This document shows positions 43,182 through 51,038 of a stretch of 64,000 nt of DNA, one piece after another. The notes below the pieces were generated by a model, which ran no database searches, was not told the origin of the DNA, and was given only the letters and a program-made list of their open reading frames with translations. This DNA is from Granulicella pectinivorans (lineage in GTDB: Bacteria; Acidobacteriota; Terriglobia; Terriglobales; Acidobacteriaceae). Every line of letters starts with the position of its first letter. The stretch's first letter is position 1. The translations under genes and the position numbers were made by a program. The stretch lies in contig NZ_FOZL01000001.1 of NCBI RefSeq assembly GCF_900114625.1, positions 3,038,001 to 3,102,000 on the forward strand, given 5' to 3'.

Positions 43182-44852
43182 ATGAATACATTTTGTCTGG
43201 CGTTGGAGCTTCCGGTCTGGCAGCAGCGGTACGATCCGGCAGGGCATTGGCTTGTCTCGACCGCGCTGGCCGCGCTTCCTCTCCTTGTGCTCCTCACCTG
43301 CATGGCGGTCGTCAGGATGAAGGCCCACCTCTCGGCTCTCATGGGTCTTGGAACCGTACTTCTGGTCGCCATGCTCGCCTTTCATATGCCCGGAAAGCTC
43401 GCGGCGGAGGCAGCAGCATACGGCGCGGGTTACGGTCTATTCCCCATCTTCTGGATCATCTTCCCAGTCATCTTCCTCTACGGCCTTACCGTGCGCGCCG
43501 GACGCTTTCAGATGCTTCAGGACTGCCTGATGAACGTGACCGGCGATTCCCGCCTGCAGCTCCTGCTCATCGCCTTTTCAATCGGAGCGTTCTTCGAAGG
43601 CGCCGCCGGCTTTGGAACTCCCGTAGCGGTCTGCAGCACCCTCCTCCTCGGCCTGGGCTTCGCGCCTTTGCAAGCTGCAGGCCTGGCTCTTCTGGCCAAC
43701 ACAGCTCCGGTGGCCTTCGGCGCGCTGGGAATTCCGGTCACCGCCCTCCACGGCGTGACAGGCATCGACACCCTCATCCTCACCCGCGTGATCGCAGCCC
43801 TGCTCGTGCCGTTCTGCGTCATGGTCCCCTTCTGGGTCATCTGGACCTTCGCCGGCTTCAAAGCGATGCTGGAAGTCTGGCCTGCCGCTCTCGTCGCTGG
43901 AGGAACCTTTGCGGCGACGCAGCTCTTTGTCGCCCGCGTCCACGGCCCGTGGCTCGTCGATCTCAGCGCCTCTCTGCTCTCGATCGCAGCCCTCATCCTC
44001 TTCCTGCGTGTCTGGAAGCCGAAGCGGATCCTGAACGCCCGCTGCGAAGACGTCACAGGCGACGCTGTGGTCAAGACCGCAGGGGAGGGAAGGCGTGTGC
44101 TCACAGCAGGCACCCCCTGGGCAATCCTGATGCTCTGCGTCACCATCTGGGGCACGCCGGCCTTCGGCCATTGGCTCGACGGTTTCAGCGCCGTCCGCTG
44201 GGTCATCGCCGGCCTCGATCACGTCGTGTTCCGCATGCCCCCAGCCGTCCCCACCGCCGCGGCAGAGGCTGCGGTCTTCGCCTTCAACTGGCTCTCCGCG
44301 ACCGGCACCGGCATCTTCATCGCCGCGCTGATCGCCGCCTTTGCCATGCGCCTGCCGGTCAAGGTGGTGGGCGAGGTCCTGTGGCAGACCGTGCTCAACA
44401 CCCGCTTTACTGTGATCACGATCGCGGCCCTCATGGCACTTGGATTCGTCTCCCGCTTCTGCGGCTTGGACGCGACGCTCGGCCTGGCCTTCGCCCGCAC
44501 CGGCCTCCTCTACCCTTTCTTCGGAACGCTCGTCGGCTGGCTCGGAACCGCATCGACGGGCTCCGACACCTCCTCGAACGTGCTCTTCGGCAGCCTGCAG
44601 AAGCTGACTGCCCAGCAGCTGCACATCTCACCCGCCCTGATGGCCTCGGCCAACTCCGGAGGAGGCGTCATGGGCAAGATGGTCGCGCCGCAGAGCGTCG
44701 TGATCGCCAGCACCGCCACCGGCATCTACGGTAAGGAAGGAACCATCCTGCGGTTCGTCTTCCTGCACAGCTTCGCGCTCGCCTGCCTCATGGGCATCAT
44801 CGTCATGTTGGTGGTGTATCTGCCGTGGCTGAACCGGATGGTCCTGGGGTAG
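43182..44852 (+). CDS. lldP: L-lactate permease
   Basis: A 556-residue polytopic protein with the lactate permease family pattern: GLFPIFWIIFPVIFLYGLTV, FSIGAFFEGAAGFGTPVAVC, LLANTAPVAFGALGIPV, GTASTGSDTSSNVLFGSLQ, and SANSGGGVMGKMVAPQSVVI. It imports lactate or glycolate with protons. No lactate dehydrogenase gene or regulator is adjacent. Confidence 0.95.
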   Translation: MNTFCLALELPVWQQRYDPAGHWLVSTALAALPLLVLLTCMAVVRMKAHLSALMGLGTVLLVAMLAFHMPGKLAAEAAAYGAGYGLFPIFWIIFPVIFLYGLTVRAGRFQMLQDCLMNVTGDSRLQLLLIAFSIGAFFEGAAGFGTPVAVCSTLLLGLGFAPLQAAGLALLANTAPVAFGALGIPVTALHGVTGIDTLILTRVIAALLVPFCVMVPFWVIWTFAGFKAMLEVWPAALVAGGTFAATQLFVARVHGPWLVDLSASLLSIAALILFLRVWKPKRILNARCEDVTGDAVVKTAGEGRRVLTAGTPWAILMLCVTIWGTPAFGHWLDGFSAVRWVIAGLDHVVFRMPPAVPTAAAEAAVFAFNWLSATGTGIFIAALIAAFAMRLPVKVVGEVLWQTVLNTRFTVITIAALMALGFVSRFCGLDATLGLAFARTGLLYPFFGTLVGWLGTASTGSDTSSNVLFGSLQKLTAQQLHISPALMASANSGGGVMGKMVAPQSVVIASTATGIYGKEGTILRFVFLHSFALACLMGIIVMLVVYLPWLNRMVLG

Positions 44853-44860
44853 CAGTCTCG

Positions 44861-45235
44861 CTACCTGCCGGACTTCCCATGCAACAGAGAGAGAATGAGC
44901 GCGACCGCACCGAGTGCGAAGCCTAATCCACAGGCGATCAAGCGGCGTTTCGTAGCGGTGTGGACGTATGGGTAATACGTCTTGCAAGGATTCGCAGGGT
45001 TGTAAAGCACCTCGATCTCATCACCACGTTTCAGGTAGCTGTCGGCTTCACTGGTGTAATCGGTAAAGTGGCCGGTTTCCAGTTCGCCGTTCACGCGATA
45101 CGAGAAGGTAACGTCGTAATGAGCGTAGTTATTTCGCGAAGCCTCGAACCATACCACTGAGTAGACCGTAGCTACGGTCGGAATCCAACTGGCCTTGTGG
45201 TGTTTCTTCGGGTGCGAGGCCGGCGTCTCGTACAT
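44861..45235 (-). CDS. DUF3592-domain membrane protein
   Basis: A 124-residue protein. The central beta-rich part (YDVTFSYRVNGELETGHF, then RGDEIEVLYNPANPCKTYY) is the DUF3592 pattern. One transmembrane helix lies near the C-terminus (LIACGLGFALGAVALILSLL). Function unknown. Convergent with lldP, 8 bp apart. Confidence 0.8.
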   Translation of the reverse strand: MYETPASHPKKHHKASWIPTVATVYSVVWFEASRNNYAHYDVTFSYRVNGELETGHFTDYTSEADSYLKRGDEIEVLYNPANPCKTYYPYVHTATKRRLIACGLGFALGAVALILSLLHGKSGR

Positions 45236-45291
45236 GAAGCCGAGTATAAAAGGGACATGCTATGCTTCGCGAGTTTCCGGGGTTAAAACGA

Positions 45292-47001
45292 ATGTCGTTT
45301 GAAAATGCACTGAGTTCGAAGCTTGATCCGACTGCCGCGAAGGCTGCGGCGAACAAAGCGGCACTGGCCGTTCTGATGGGAGCCGTCGCGGAGCAGGAGA
45401 CCACGATCCGGCAAGGCGGAGGAGAAAAAGCCGCCGCGTCACAGCGAGCCAAGGGCCGCATGACCGCCCGCGAGCGCATCGCCGGCCTCATCGACGAAGG
45501 CACAGAGTTACTCGAACTCGGCCTCTGGGCCGCCTTCGGCATGTACGCCGAGTACGGCGGAGCCCCCGGCGCCGGAGTCGTCACCGGGCTGGGCAGAGTA
45601 GAGGGTCGCCTTTGCATGATCGTCGCCAACGACGCCACCGTGAAGGCCGGCGCCTTTTTTCCCATGACCGCCAAGAAGGTTCTCCGCGCCCAGACCATCG
45701 CCCTCGAAAACCGCATCCCGACCATCTACCTGGTCGACTCCGCCGGCGTCTTTCTCCCCCTCCAGGACGAGGTCTTCCCCGACACCGACGACTTCGGTCG
45801 CGTCTTCCGCAACAACGCCGTGATGAGCTCGTTCGGCGTCCCCCAGATCACCGCCATCATGGGCATGTGCGTCGCCGGCGGAGCCTACCTGCCGGTCATG
45901 ACCGACACAGTCCTGATGACCGAAGGCTCAGGCCTCTTCCTCGCCGGTCCCGCCCTGGTGCAGGCCGCGATCGGCCAGGTAACGGGCGCTGAAGAACTTG
46001 GTGGTGCCTCCATGCACGCCGAGATCTCCGGCACCGTCGACTTCAAGGAGAAGGACGACGCAAGCTGCCTCGCAAGAATCCGCTCTCTCGTCGGCAAGCT
46101 TGGCAAGCGCGATCCCCACGGCGTCTTCTCGCAGATTCCCTTCGACCCCTCCACGGATGGCCCGGCCTTCCCGGCCGAAGACCTCCTCGGTTTGCTCGAT
46201 CCAGTCCCGGGCGCAAGTAACATCTACGACGTGCGCGAAGTCCTCGCCCGCCTCCTCGACCGCTCGGAGTTCGACGAGTATAAGGCCGACTTCGGCCGCA
46301 CGCTCGTCTGCGGCTACGGTCGCATCGGCGGCCGCGCCGTCGGCATCGTAGCCAACCAGAAGAGCAACCAGAGCACCACCGTCGCGATGGGCCCCGCAGC
46401 CGGAACCAAACGCACCGAGTTTGGTGGCGTCATCTACACTGACGCCGCCCAGAAGGCCGCCCGCTTCATCATGGACTGCAACCAGAGCCTCGTACCTCTC
46501 CTCTTCCTGCATGACGTGAACGGCTTCATGGTGGGCAAGGACGCCGAATGGTCGGGCATCATCCGGGCCGGCGCGAAGATGGTCTCCGCCGTCTCCACCA
46601 GCGTCGTCCCCAAGATCACCGTCATTCTTGGAGGCAGCTTCGGAGCAGGCCACTACGCGATGTGCGGCAAGGCCTACGACCCCCGTTTCCTCTTTGCCTG
46701 GCCCACGGCGCGCTACGCCGTCATGAGCGGCGCCAGTGCCGCCAGCACGCTCGCCAGCATCCGCACCGCGCAGATGGAGCGTGGCGGCAAGGTCCTCACC
46801 GAAGATGAAAAAAAGGCTCTTTACGAAGAGATCAAAGCCAGCTACGACGCCCAGGCCGATCCCCGTTACGGTGCAGCTCGCCTCTGGATCGACGCCCTGA
46901 TCGATCCATCGAAGACCCGCGAGGTATTGATCACGGCTCTCGAAGCCGCGTCCCTGAACAGCGATGTGCCAACGTACAACCCCGGAGTGATGCAGACATG
47001 A
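45292..47001 (+). CDS. Acyl-CoA carboxylase beta (carboxyltransferase) subunit
   Basis: About 569 residues. The crotonase-like carboxyltransferase fold is clear: GRMTARERIAGLIDEGTELL, LGRVEGRLCMIVANDATVKA, IPTIYLVDSAGVFLPLQ, GMCVAGGAYLPVMTD, and LFLHDVNGFMVGKDAEWSGI. It resembles methylcrotonyl-CoA carboxylase subunits, transferring carboxyl from biotin to a branched acyl-CoA. No biotin carboxylase/BCCP subunit is in the window. The context (HMG-CoA lyase, enoyl-CoA hydratase) supports leucine degradation. ATG at 45262 is an alternative start. Its stop overlaps the next gene by 4 bp. Confidence 0.93.
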   Translation: MSFENALSSKLDPTAAKAAANKAALAVLMGAVAEQETTIRQGGGEKAAASQRAKGRMTARERIAGLIDEGTELLELGLWAAFGMYAEYGGAPGAGVVTGLGRVEGRLCMIVANDATVKAGAFFPMTAKKVLRAQTIALENRIPTIYLVDSAGVFLPLQDEVFPDTDDFGRVFRNNAVMSSFGVPQITAIMGMCVAGGAYLPVMTDTVLMTEGSGLFLAGPALVQAAIGQVTGAEELGGASMHAEISGTVDFKEKDDASCLARIRSLVGKLGKRDPHGVFSQIPFDPSTDGPAFPAEDLLGLLDPVPGASNIYDVREVLARLLDRSEFDEYKADFGRTLVCGYGRIGGRAVGIVANQKSNQSTTVAMGPAAGTKRTEFGGVIYTDAAQKAARFIMDCNQSLVPLLFLHDVNGFMVGKDAEWSGIIRAGAKMVSAVSTSVVPKITVILGGSFGAGHYAMCGKAYDPRFLFAWPTARYAVMSGASAASTLASIRTAQMERGGKVLTEDEKKALYEEIKASYDAQADPRYGAARLWIDALIDPSKTREVLITALEAASLNSDVPTYNPGVMQT

Positions 47002-47318
47002 TCTCGCGCATCACGCTATGGACATTTCTGTTCGCATTGCTTCTGGGCAGCGGCATCGCGATGTGGGACGCATGGCACCCGGACAGTTGCTATCGTTATC
47101 TGCATGGCGATACGAAAGAGGAGCCGACCCAGACCGTCGAGATGGGCGCCGAGTCGGTCGCCGTCCCATGCGCGGAATGGTATCCCCGGCAGACGATCTA
47201 TATGCAATCGGCGTGCATCGCGGAAGGCGCGTTCGTCGTAACCTTCCTGATGCGAGGCATCGGGGATTTTGTGAACTGGCGCCGGCTCAAGCGAGGGCAG
47301 CGGCGGTTGGAAGAGTGA
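46998..47318 (+). CDS. Small two-helix membrane protein, unknown
   Basis: A 106-residue protein, translationally coupled to the carboxylase (ATGA overlap). One transmembrane helix at the N-terminus (LWTFLFALLLGSGIAMW) and one near the C-terminus (ACIAEGAFVVTFLMRGI) flank an exported loop with two cysteines (HPDSCYRYLHG and VAVPCAEWYPRQTIYM). The next gene has the same layout. No known family recognised. Confidence 0.65.
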   Translation: MISRITLWTFLFALLLGSGIAMWDAWHPDSCYRYLHGDTKEEPTQTVEMGAESVAVPCAEWYPRQTIYMQSACIAEGAFVVTFLMRGIGDFVNWRRLKRGQRRLEE

Positions 47319-47327
47319 AAGAATACC

Positions 47328-47663
47328 TTGAGCTATCTGAGAACAGTGATCCTATTCGGTTTTCTATCCAGGCAGACGATCCTTTTCTTCGTGCTCTCGG
47401 CCCTGCTCTTTGTGCCTTTGTATTTTGAAGCACGAAGCATGAACGAGCCCTGCGATACATACCGCAAGACTCATCCGATCGCAGCGAAGGCTTCCGTGCC
47501 TGCACGGGATGGATTCGTTGCTTTCACTCCATGCGACTGGGTACCGGAAACGACCCTGACAGGACGAGTGATCGCTCTTTGCTGGGTCCTCACAGTCTTG
47601 GTGTGTTTGTCGTCTTTCTTTGTCGACATCTTCTGGGCCATCCGTCGCCATACCAGGCGTTGA
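47328..47663 (+). CDS. Small two-helix membrane protein, paralogue of the preceding gene
   Basis: A 111-residue protein starting at TTG 47328. N-terminal helix (ILFFVLSALLFVPLYF), loop with NEPCDTYRKTHP and VAFTPCDWVPETTLTGRV, and C-terminal helix (IALCWVLTVLVCLSSFFV). Spacing and surroundings of both cysteines match the preceding protein (C-x-x-Y, then P-C-x-W-x-P-x-x-T), so the two look like diverged tandem duplicates. Function unknown. Confidence 0.65.
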   Translation: MSYLRTVILFGFLSRQTILFFVLSALLFVPLYFEARSMNEPCDTYRKTHPIAAKASVPARDGFVAFTPCDWVPETTLTGRVIALCWVLTVLVCLSSFFVDIFWAIRRHTRR

Positions 47664-47698
47664 AATGAGATAGTAGTGCGGTGGTCTACGGAGAGAGG

Positions 47699-48571
47699 AT
47701 GACGGAGTTGGTCAAGATTGTGGAGTGTCCGCGGGATGCCTGGCAGGGACTGCCCGGAGCGATCCCCCCCGAAGTAAAAGCCGATTACCTGCGCGTCCTC
47801 ATCGCCGCCGGCTTCAAGCACATTGACGCCGTCAGCTTTGTCTCGAAAGAAGCCGTCCCGCAGATGGCCGACTCGGAGGTCGTCCTCCGCTATCTGGATC
47901 CCCCCGACGACGTCGAGTTGATCGGCATCGTCGTCAACGAGAAGGGCGCCGAACGCGCCATCAAGACCGAGTCCGTGCAGGCCTTCGGCTTCCCCTACTC
48001 CGTCTCCCCCACCTTCCTCGAACGCAACCAGCGCCAGACCCCGGAAGAAGCGCTCGAAGCCCTTGAGGCGATCGGGACGCTCGGCTACAAGCAGGGCATC
48101 GACACCGTCGCCTACATCTCGATGGCCTTCGGAAACCCCTACGGCGACCCGTGGGATATCGACGAGGTCGTAGCGGCCTGCGATCTCCTGGTCGACCTCG
48201 GCGTCCGTCAGATCTCACTCGCCGATACCGTCGGTCTCGCCACGCCGAAGATCGTCGCCGATGTCGTCAGCGATGTCCTCGCGGTGCACGATGGCGTCGA
48301 GATCGGCGTACACCTCCACGCGCGTCCGGCCGATGCCGCCGCGAAGGTCCGCGCTGCATACAACGCCGGGTGCCGCCGCTTCGATGGAGCCATCGGCGGC
48401 TTTGGCGGCTGTCCCTTCGCGCAGGATGCCCTGGTCGGCAATCTGCCCACCGAACTCTTGATCGCAGAGCTGAAGGCCCTCGGCGCGGAGATCGGCCCGA
48501 TGCGCCCTCTCGACGGGCTCCTGGCCGCAGCCAAAGATATCGAAAAGAAGTTTGGAGCTAAAGTGCAATGA
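47699..48571 (+). CDS. Hydroxymethylglutaryl-CoA lyase family protein
   Basis: A 290-residue TIM-barrel aldolase. HMGL-like motifs: IVECPRDAWQGLPGAIPPEV (the usual EVGPRDGLQN is altered), AGFKHIDAVSFVSKEAVPQM, ISLADTVGLATPK, VHLHARPADAAAKV, and FDGAIGGFGGCPFAQDALVG with the catalytic-loop Cys. It cleaves HMG-CoA to acetyl-CoA and acetoacetate, the last step of leucine breakdown. ATG at 47699 follows GGAGAG. The next gene overlaps its stop by 4 bp. Confidence 0.9.
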   Translation: MTELVKIVECPRDAWQGLPGAIPPEVKADYLRVLIAAGFKHIDAVSFVSKEAVPQMADSEVVLRYLDPPDDVELIGIVVNEKGAERAIKTESVQAFGFPYSVSPTFLERNQRQTPEEALEALEAIGTLGYKQGIDTVAYISMAFGNPYGDPWDIDEVVAACDLLVDLGVRQISLADTVGLATPKIVADVVSDVLAVHDGVEIGVHLHARPADAAAKVRAAYNAGCRRFDGAIGGFGGCPFAQDALVGNLPTELLIAELKALGAEIGPMRPLDGLLAAAKDIEKKFGAKVQ

Positions 48572-49338
48572 CGATCCTGGTCGATGAGACCGAAGGTGTT
48601 CGGACGATTACGCTGAATCGGCCGGATCGCAAGAACGCTCTCACGGTCGAGATGCAGGAGGCGCTCATCCGCGCGCTCCACGATGCGTCGTCGGATCCCG
48701 CCTGCCGTGTCGTCGTGCTGGCCGGCGCGGGTGACGCCTTCTGCTCCGGACTGGATCTCGCGTCCCTGCAAGGGATGAACGACAAGACCGAAGCCGAGCA
48801 TACCGCGGACGCGGCCCGTATCTCCGCAATGTTTCGGACCATGTACGAACTCCCCAAGCCGACTATCGCGGCGGTGCAGGGGCTCGCGCTCGCCGGCGGC
48901 ACAGGCCTTGCGACGATGTGCGACTTCACCCTCGCCGTACCCGAGGCGAAGTTCGGCTACACCGAGGCCCGCATCGGCTTCGTGCCCGCCCTCGTCTCGG
49001 CCTATCTCATCCTGCAGATTGGCGAGAAGCGCGCGCGCGACCTTCTTCTGACCGGCAGACTCTTCGCCGCCGAAGAGGCCTTCCGGCTCGGGCTCGTCAC
49101 GGAGATCGTCGAACCCGTGGCCTTACTCTCCCGCGTAGCTGAGATTGCGAAGACGCTTGTAGCGAACAGTCCCGAGTCCATGCGCGCGACCAAGGCCCTG
49201 CTGGCCGCGCAGAACAAGGCCTGGCTCGATGCGGCGCTCGAAGCGTCCATGAAAGCCAACGCCGAAGCCCGCTGTACCCATGACTTCAAGGAGGGCGTGG
49301 CCGCGTTCCTCGAGAAGCGGAAGCCGGTCTGGGGCTAG
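48568..49338 (+). CDS. Enoyl-CoA hydratase/isomerase family protein
   Basis: A 256-residue crotonase-fold protein: ITLNRPDRKNALTVEMQEAL, VLAGAGDAFCSGLDLASL (first oxyanion-hole segment), and VQGLALAGGTGLATMCDFTL (second). One catalytic Glu is visible near GYTEARIGFVPALVS. In this operon it may be the 3-methylglutaconyl-CoA hydratase. Confidence 0.92.
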   Translation: MTILVDETEGVRTITLNRPDRKNALTVEMQEALIRALHDASSDPACRVVVLAGAGDAFCSGLDLASLQGMNDKTEAEHTADAARISAMFRTMYELPKPTIAAVQGLALAGGTGLATMCDFTLAVPEAKFGYTEARIGFVPALVSAYLILQIGEKRARDLLLTGRLFAAEEAFRLGLVTEIVEPVALLSRVAEIAKTLVANSPESMRATKALLAAQNKAWLDAALEASMKANAEARCTHDFKEGVAAFLEKRKPVWG

Positions 49339-49364
49339 GCGGGAACGTTCGGTAAAATCGACGG

Positions 49365-49796
49365 ATGAGTGAACATGCAGTCGTCGGCGAGGCCCGTATC
49401 CGCGTCCGGTATGCGGAGACGGATCAGATGGGTGTGGTCTATCACGCGAATTACCTTGTCTGGTTTGAGGTAGGACGAGCCGAGCTGATGCGGCAGATGG
49501 GCCTCGACTACAAGGAGATGGAGCGCGAAGAAGGCTGCGGCATCGCGGTGGTCGAGGCAAACTGCCGCTATCGCGCACCGGCCCGCTACGACGACGAACT
49601 CATCGTACGCACGCGCGTCACCGGCGCTCGTGGCGCTGTCGTGAAGTTTGGCTATGAGATTGTGCGTCTTGCGGACGAGACCCTCCTCTGCGAGGGCTAT
49701 ACCGTCCACGTCGTCGTCGGCAAGGACATGAAAAAGCGCTCTCTCCCGGAGAAATATGCGGAGCGTTTTCGCGCCGCTCTCATCCCATCTCTGTAG
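49365..49796 (+). CDS. YbgC/FadM-type acyl-CoA thioesterase
   Basis: A 143-residue hotdog protein with the YbgC signature: VRYAETDQMGVVYHANYLVW, containing the catalytic Asp. Follows the hydratase by 26 bp, likely same operon. Hydrolyses short or branched acyl-CoA. Confidence 0.9.
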   Translation: MSEHAVVGEARIRVRYAETDQMGVVYHANYLVWFEVGRAELMRQMGLDYKEMEREEGCGIAVVEANCRYRAPARYDDELIVRTRVTGARGAVVKFGYEIVRLADETLLCEGYTVHVVVGKDMKKRSLPEKYAERFRAALIPSL

Positions 49797-49826
49797 CCGC
49801 TTTCGAACGGCACAAGGAGACAGGCA

Positions 49827-50555
49827 ATGAGCGTAGCGCTAGTAACCGGGGCAAATAAAGGGATTGGTCTTGAGACAGTGAAGCAGCTCGCGGAGCAGGG
49901 GATCACCGTCCTGCTGGGCTCACGCGACCTGGCCAGGGGCGAAGCCGCAGCGGCTCCGCTGAAGGCCGCCGGGCTGGATGTGCGTGCTGTCAAGATCGAT
50001 GTCGACAACGCAGGCGATCGCGAGGCGATTGCGGCCTACATCGAGAAGGAATTCGGCAAGCTCGACATCCTCATCAACAACGCAGGAGTCCTGCTGGATG
50101 GCATGGGGTTGAGCAACCGCACCAGCACCACGAGTCAGGAGATGTTGTCGCAGACCTTCCAGACCAATGTCCTCGCACCGATCGCGCTCACTCAGGCCCT
50201 TCTGCCCCTGCTCCGGAAGAGCAGCGCCGGCCGCATCGTCAATCTGTCCAGCATTCTCGGTTCGTTGACCCTGCACGCCACCAAGGGCTCGCCGATCTAT
50301 GACGCCAAGACCTTCGCCTACGACACCTCGAAGGCTGCGCTGAACTCCTTCACCATCCACCTCGCGCACGAACTCTCCGGCACCAGCATCAAGGTCAACT
50401 CCGCCCATCCAGGCTGGGTCAAGACCGACATGGGCACCGACGCCGCACCCATGGAGATCCCCGACGGTGCCAAGACCTCAGTCTGGCTCGCAACCCTGCC
50501 CGAAGACGGCCCGAGCGGCGGCTTCTTCCACATGCAGGACACGCTGCCCTGGTAA
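49827..50555 (+). CDS. Short-chain dehydrogenase/reductase
   Basis: A 242-residue Rossmann protein: VTGANKGIGLETVKQL (NAD(P) binding), LDILINNAGVLLDG, NLSSILGS, and the catalytic YDTSKAALNSF. Similar to carbonyl-reductase-like SDRs. An AAGGAGAC ribosome site lies before the ATG. It is the last gene of the rightward block and ends at a strong terminator. Confidence 0.92.
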   Translation: MSVALVTGANKGIGLETVKQLAEQGITVLLGSRDLARGEAAAAPLKAAGLDVRAVKIDVDNAGDREAIAAYIEKEFGKLDILINNAGVLLDGMGLSNRTSTTSQEMLSQTFQTNVLAPIALTQALLPLLRKSSAGRIVNLSSILGSLTLHATKGSPIYDAKTFAYDTSKAALNSFTIHLAHELSGTSIKVNSAHPGWVKTDMGTDAAPMEIPDGAKTSVWLATLPEDGPSGGFFHMQDTLPW

Positions 50556-50568
50556 CTCTCATCGAAGA

Positions 50569-50598
50569 AAAAGCGGCCACCGCGCGGTGGCCGCTTTT
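50569..50598. terminator. Perfect palindromic bidirectional terminator
   Basis: AAAAGCGGCCACCG and its exact complement form a 30-bp palindrome (AAAA, 22-bp GC-rich core, TTTT) between the convergent SDR and B12-binding genes. It gives a U run on both strands, so it can stop transcription from both sides. Confidence 0.93.
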
Positions 50599-50604
50599 CC
50601 TTGC

Positions 50605-51018
50605 TCAAAATGCCAGCGTACGCGGCTTCGTATGTTTGCGAATGAACTGAATCGTCGTCTCCAGCGGTGTGCCCGGCCCGAAGATCGCCGCCACTCCACC
50701 CGCCTTCAGCCCCGCGATATCCGCCTCTGGAATCGTGCCTCCCAGAACCAGCAGAATGTCCTCCGCCTTCGCCTCGCGCAGCAGCGCCGTAATCCGCGGC
50801 ACGATCGCATTGTGCGCTCCCGAAAGAATCGAAAGCCCAATGCAGTCCACATCCTCTTGCAGCGCAGCCGAGACGATCATCTCCGGCGTCTGCCTCAGCC
50901 CGGTGTAGATAACCTCCATGCCCGCATCGCGCAGCGCCCGTGCGATGATCTTCGCGCCACGGTCGTGCCCATCGAGCCCGGGCTTGGCCACCAGCACGCG
51001 GATTGGAGTCGTATGCAT
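50605..51018 (-). CDS. Stand-alone cobalamin-binding domain protein (methylmalonyl-CoA mutase small-domain type)
   Basis: A 137-residue protein covering only the B12 domain: RVLVAKPGLDGHDRGAKIIA has the DxHxxG lower-ligand motif, followed by GLSILSGAHNAIVPRI and VLGGTIPEADI. In known systems such a subunit pairs with a separate mutase catalytic subunit; none is in this window. ATG at 51018, one codon after an in-frame GTG. Confidence 0.92.
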   Translation of the reverse strand: MHTTPIRVLVAKPGLDGHDRGAKIIARALRDAGMEVIYTGLRQTPEMIVSAALQEDVDCIGLSILSGAHNAIVPRITALLREAKAEDILLVLGGTIPEADIAGLKAGGVAAIFGPGTPLETTIQFIRKHTKPRTLAF

Positions 51019-51038
51019 CACGCGATGAGTATACGGCG

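Noticed and set aside
43088..44734. A 548-residue plus-strand open frame over lldP
   Set aside because: Another frame of the permease gene, very Arg-rich, no membrane helices; lldP has clear family motifs.
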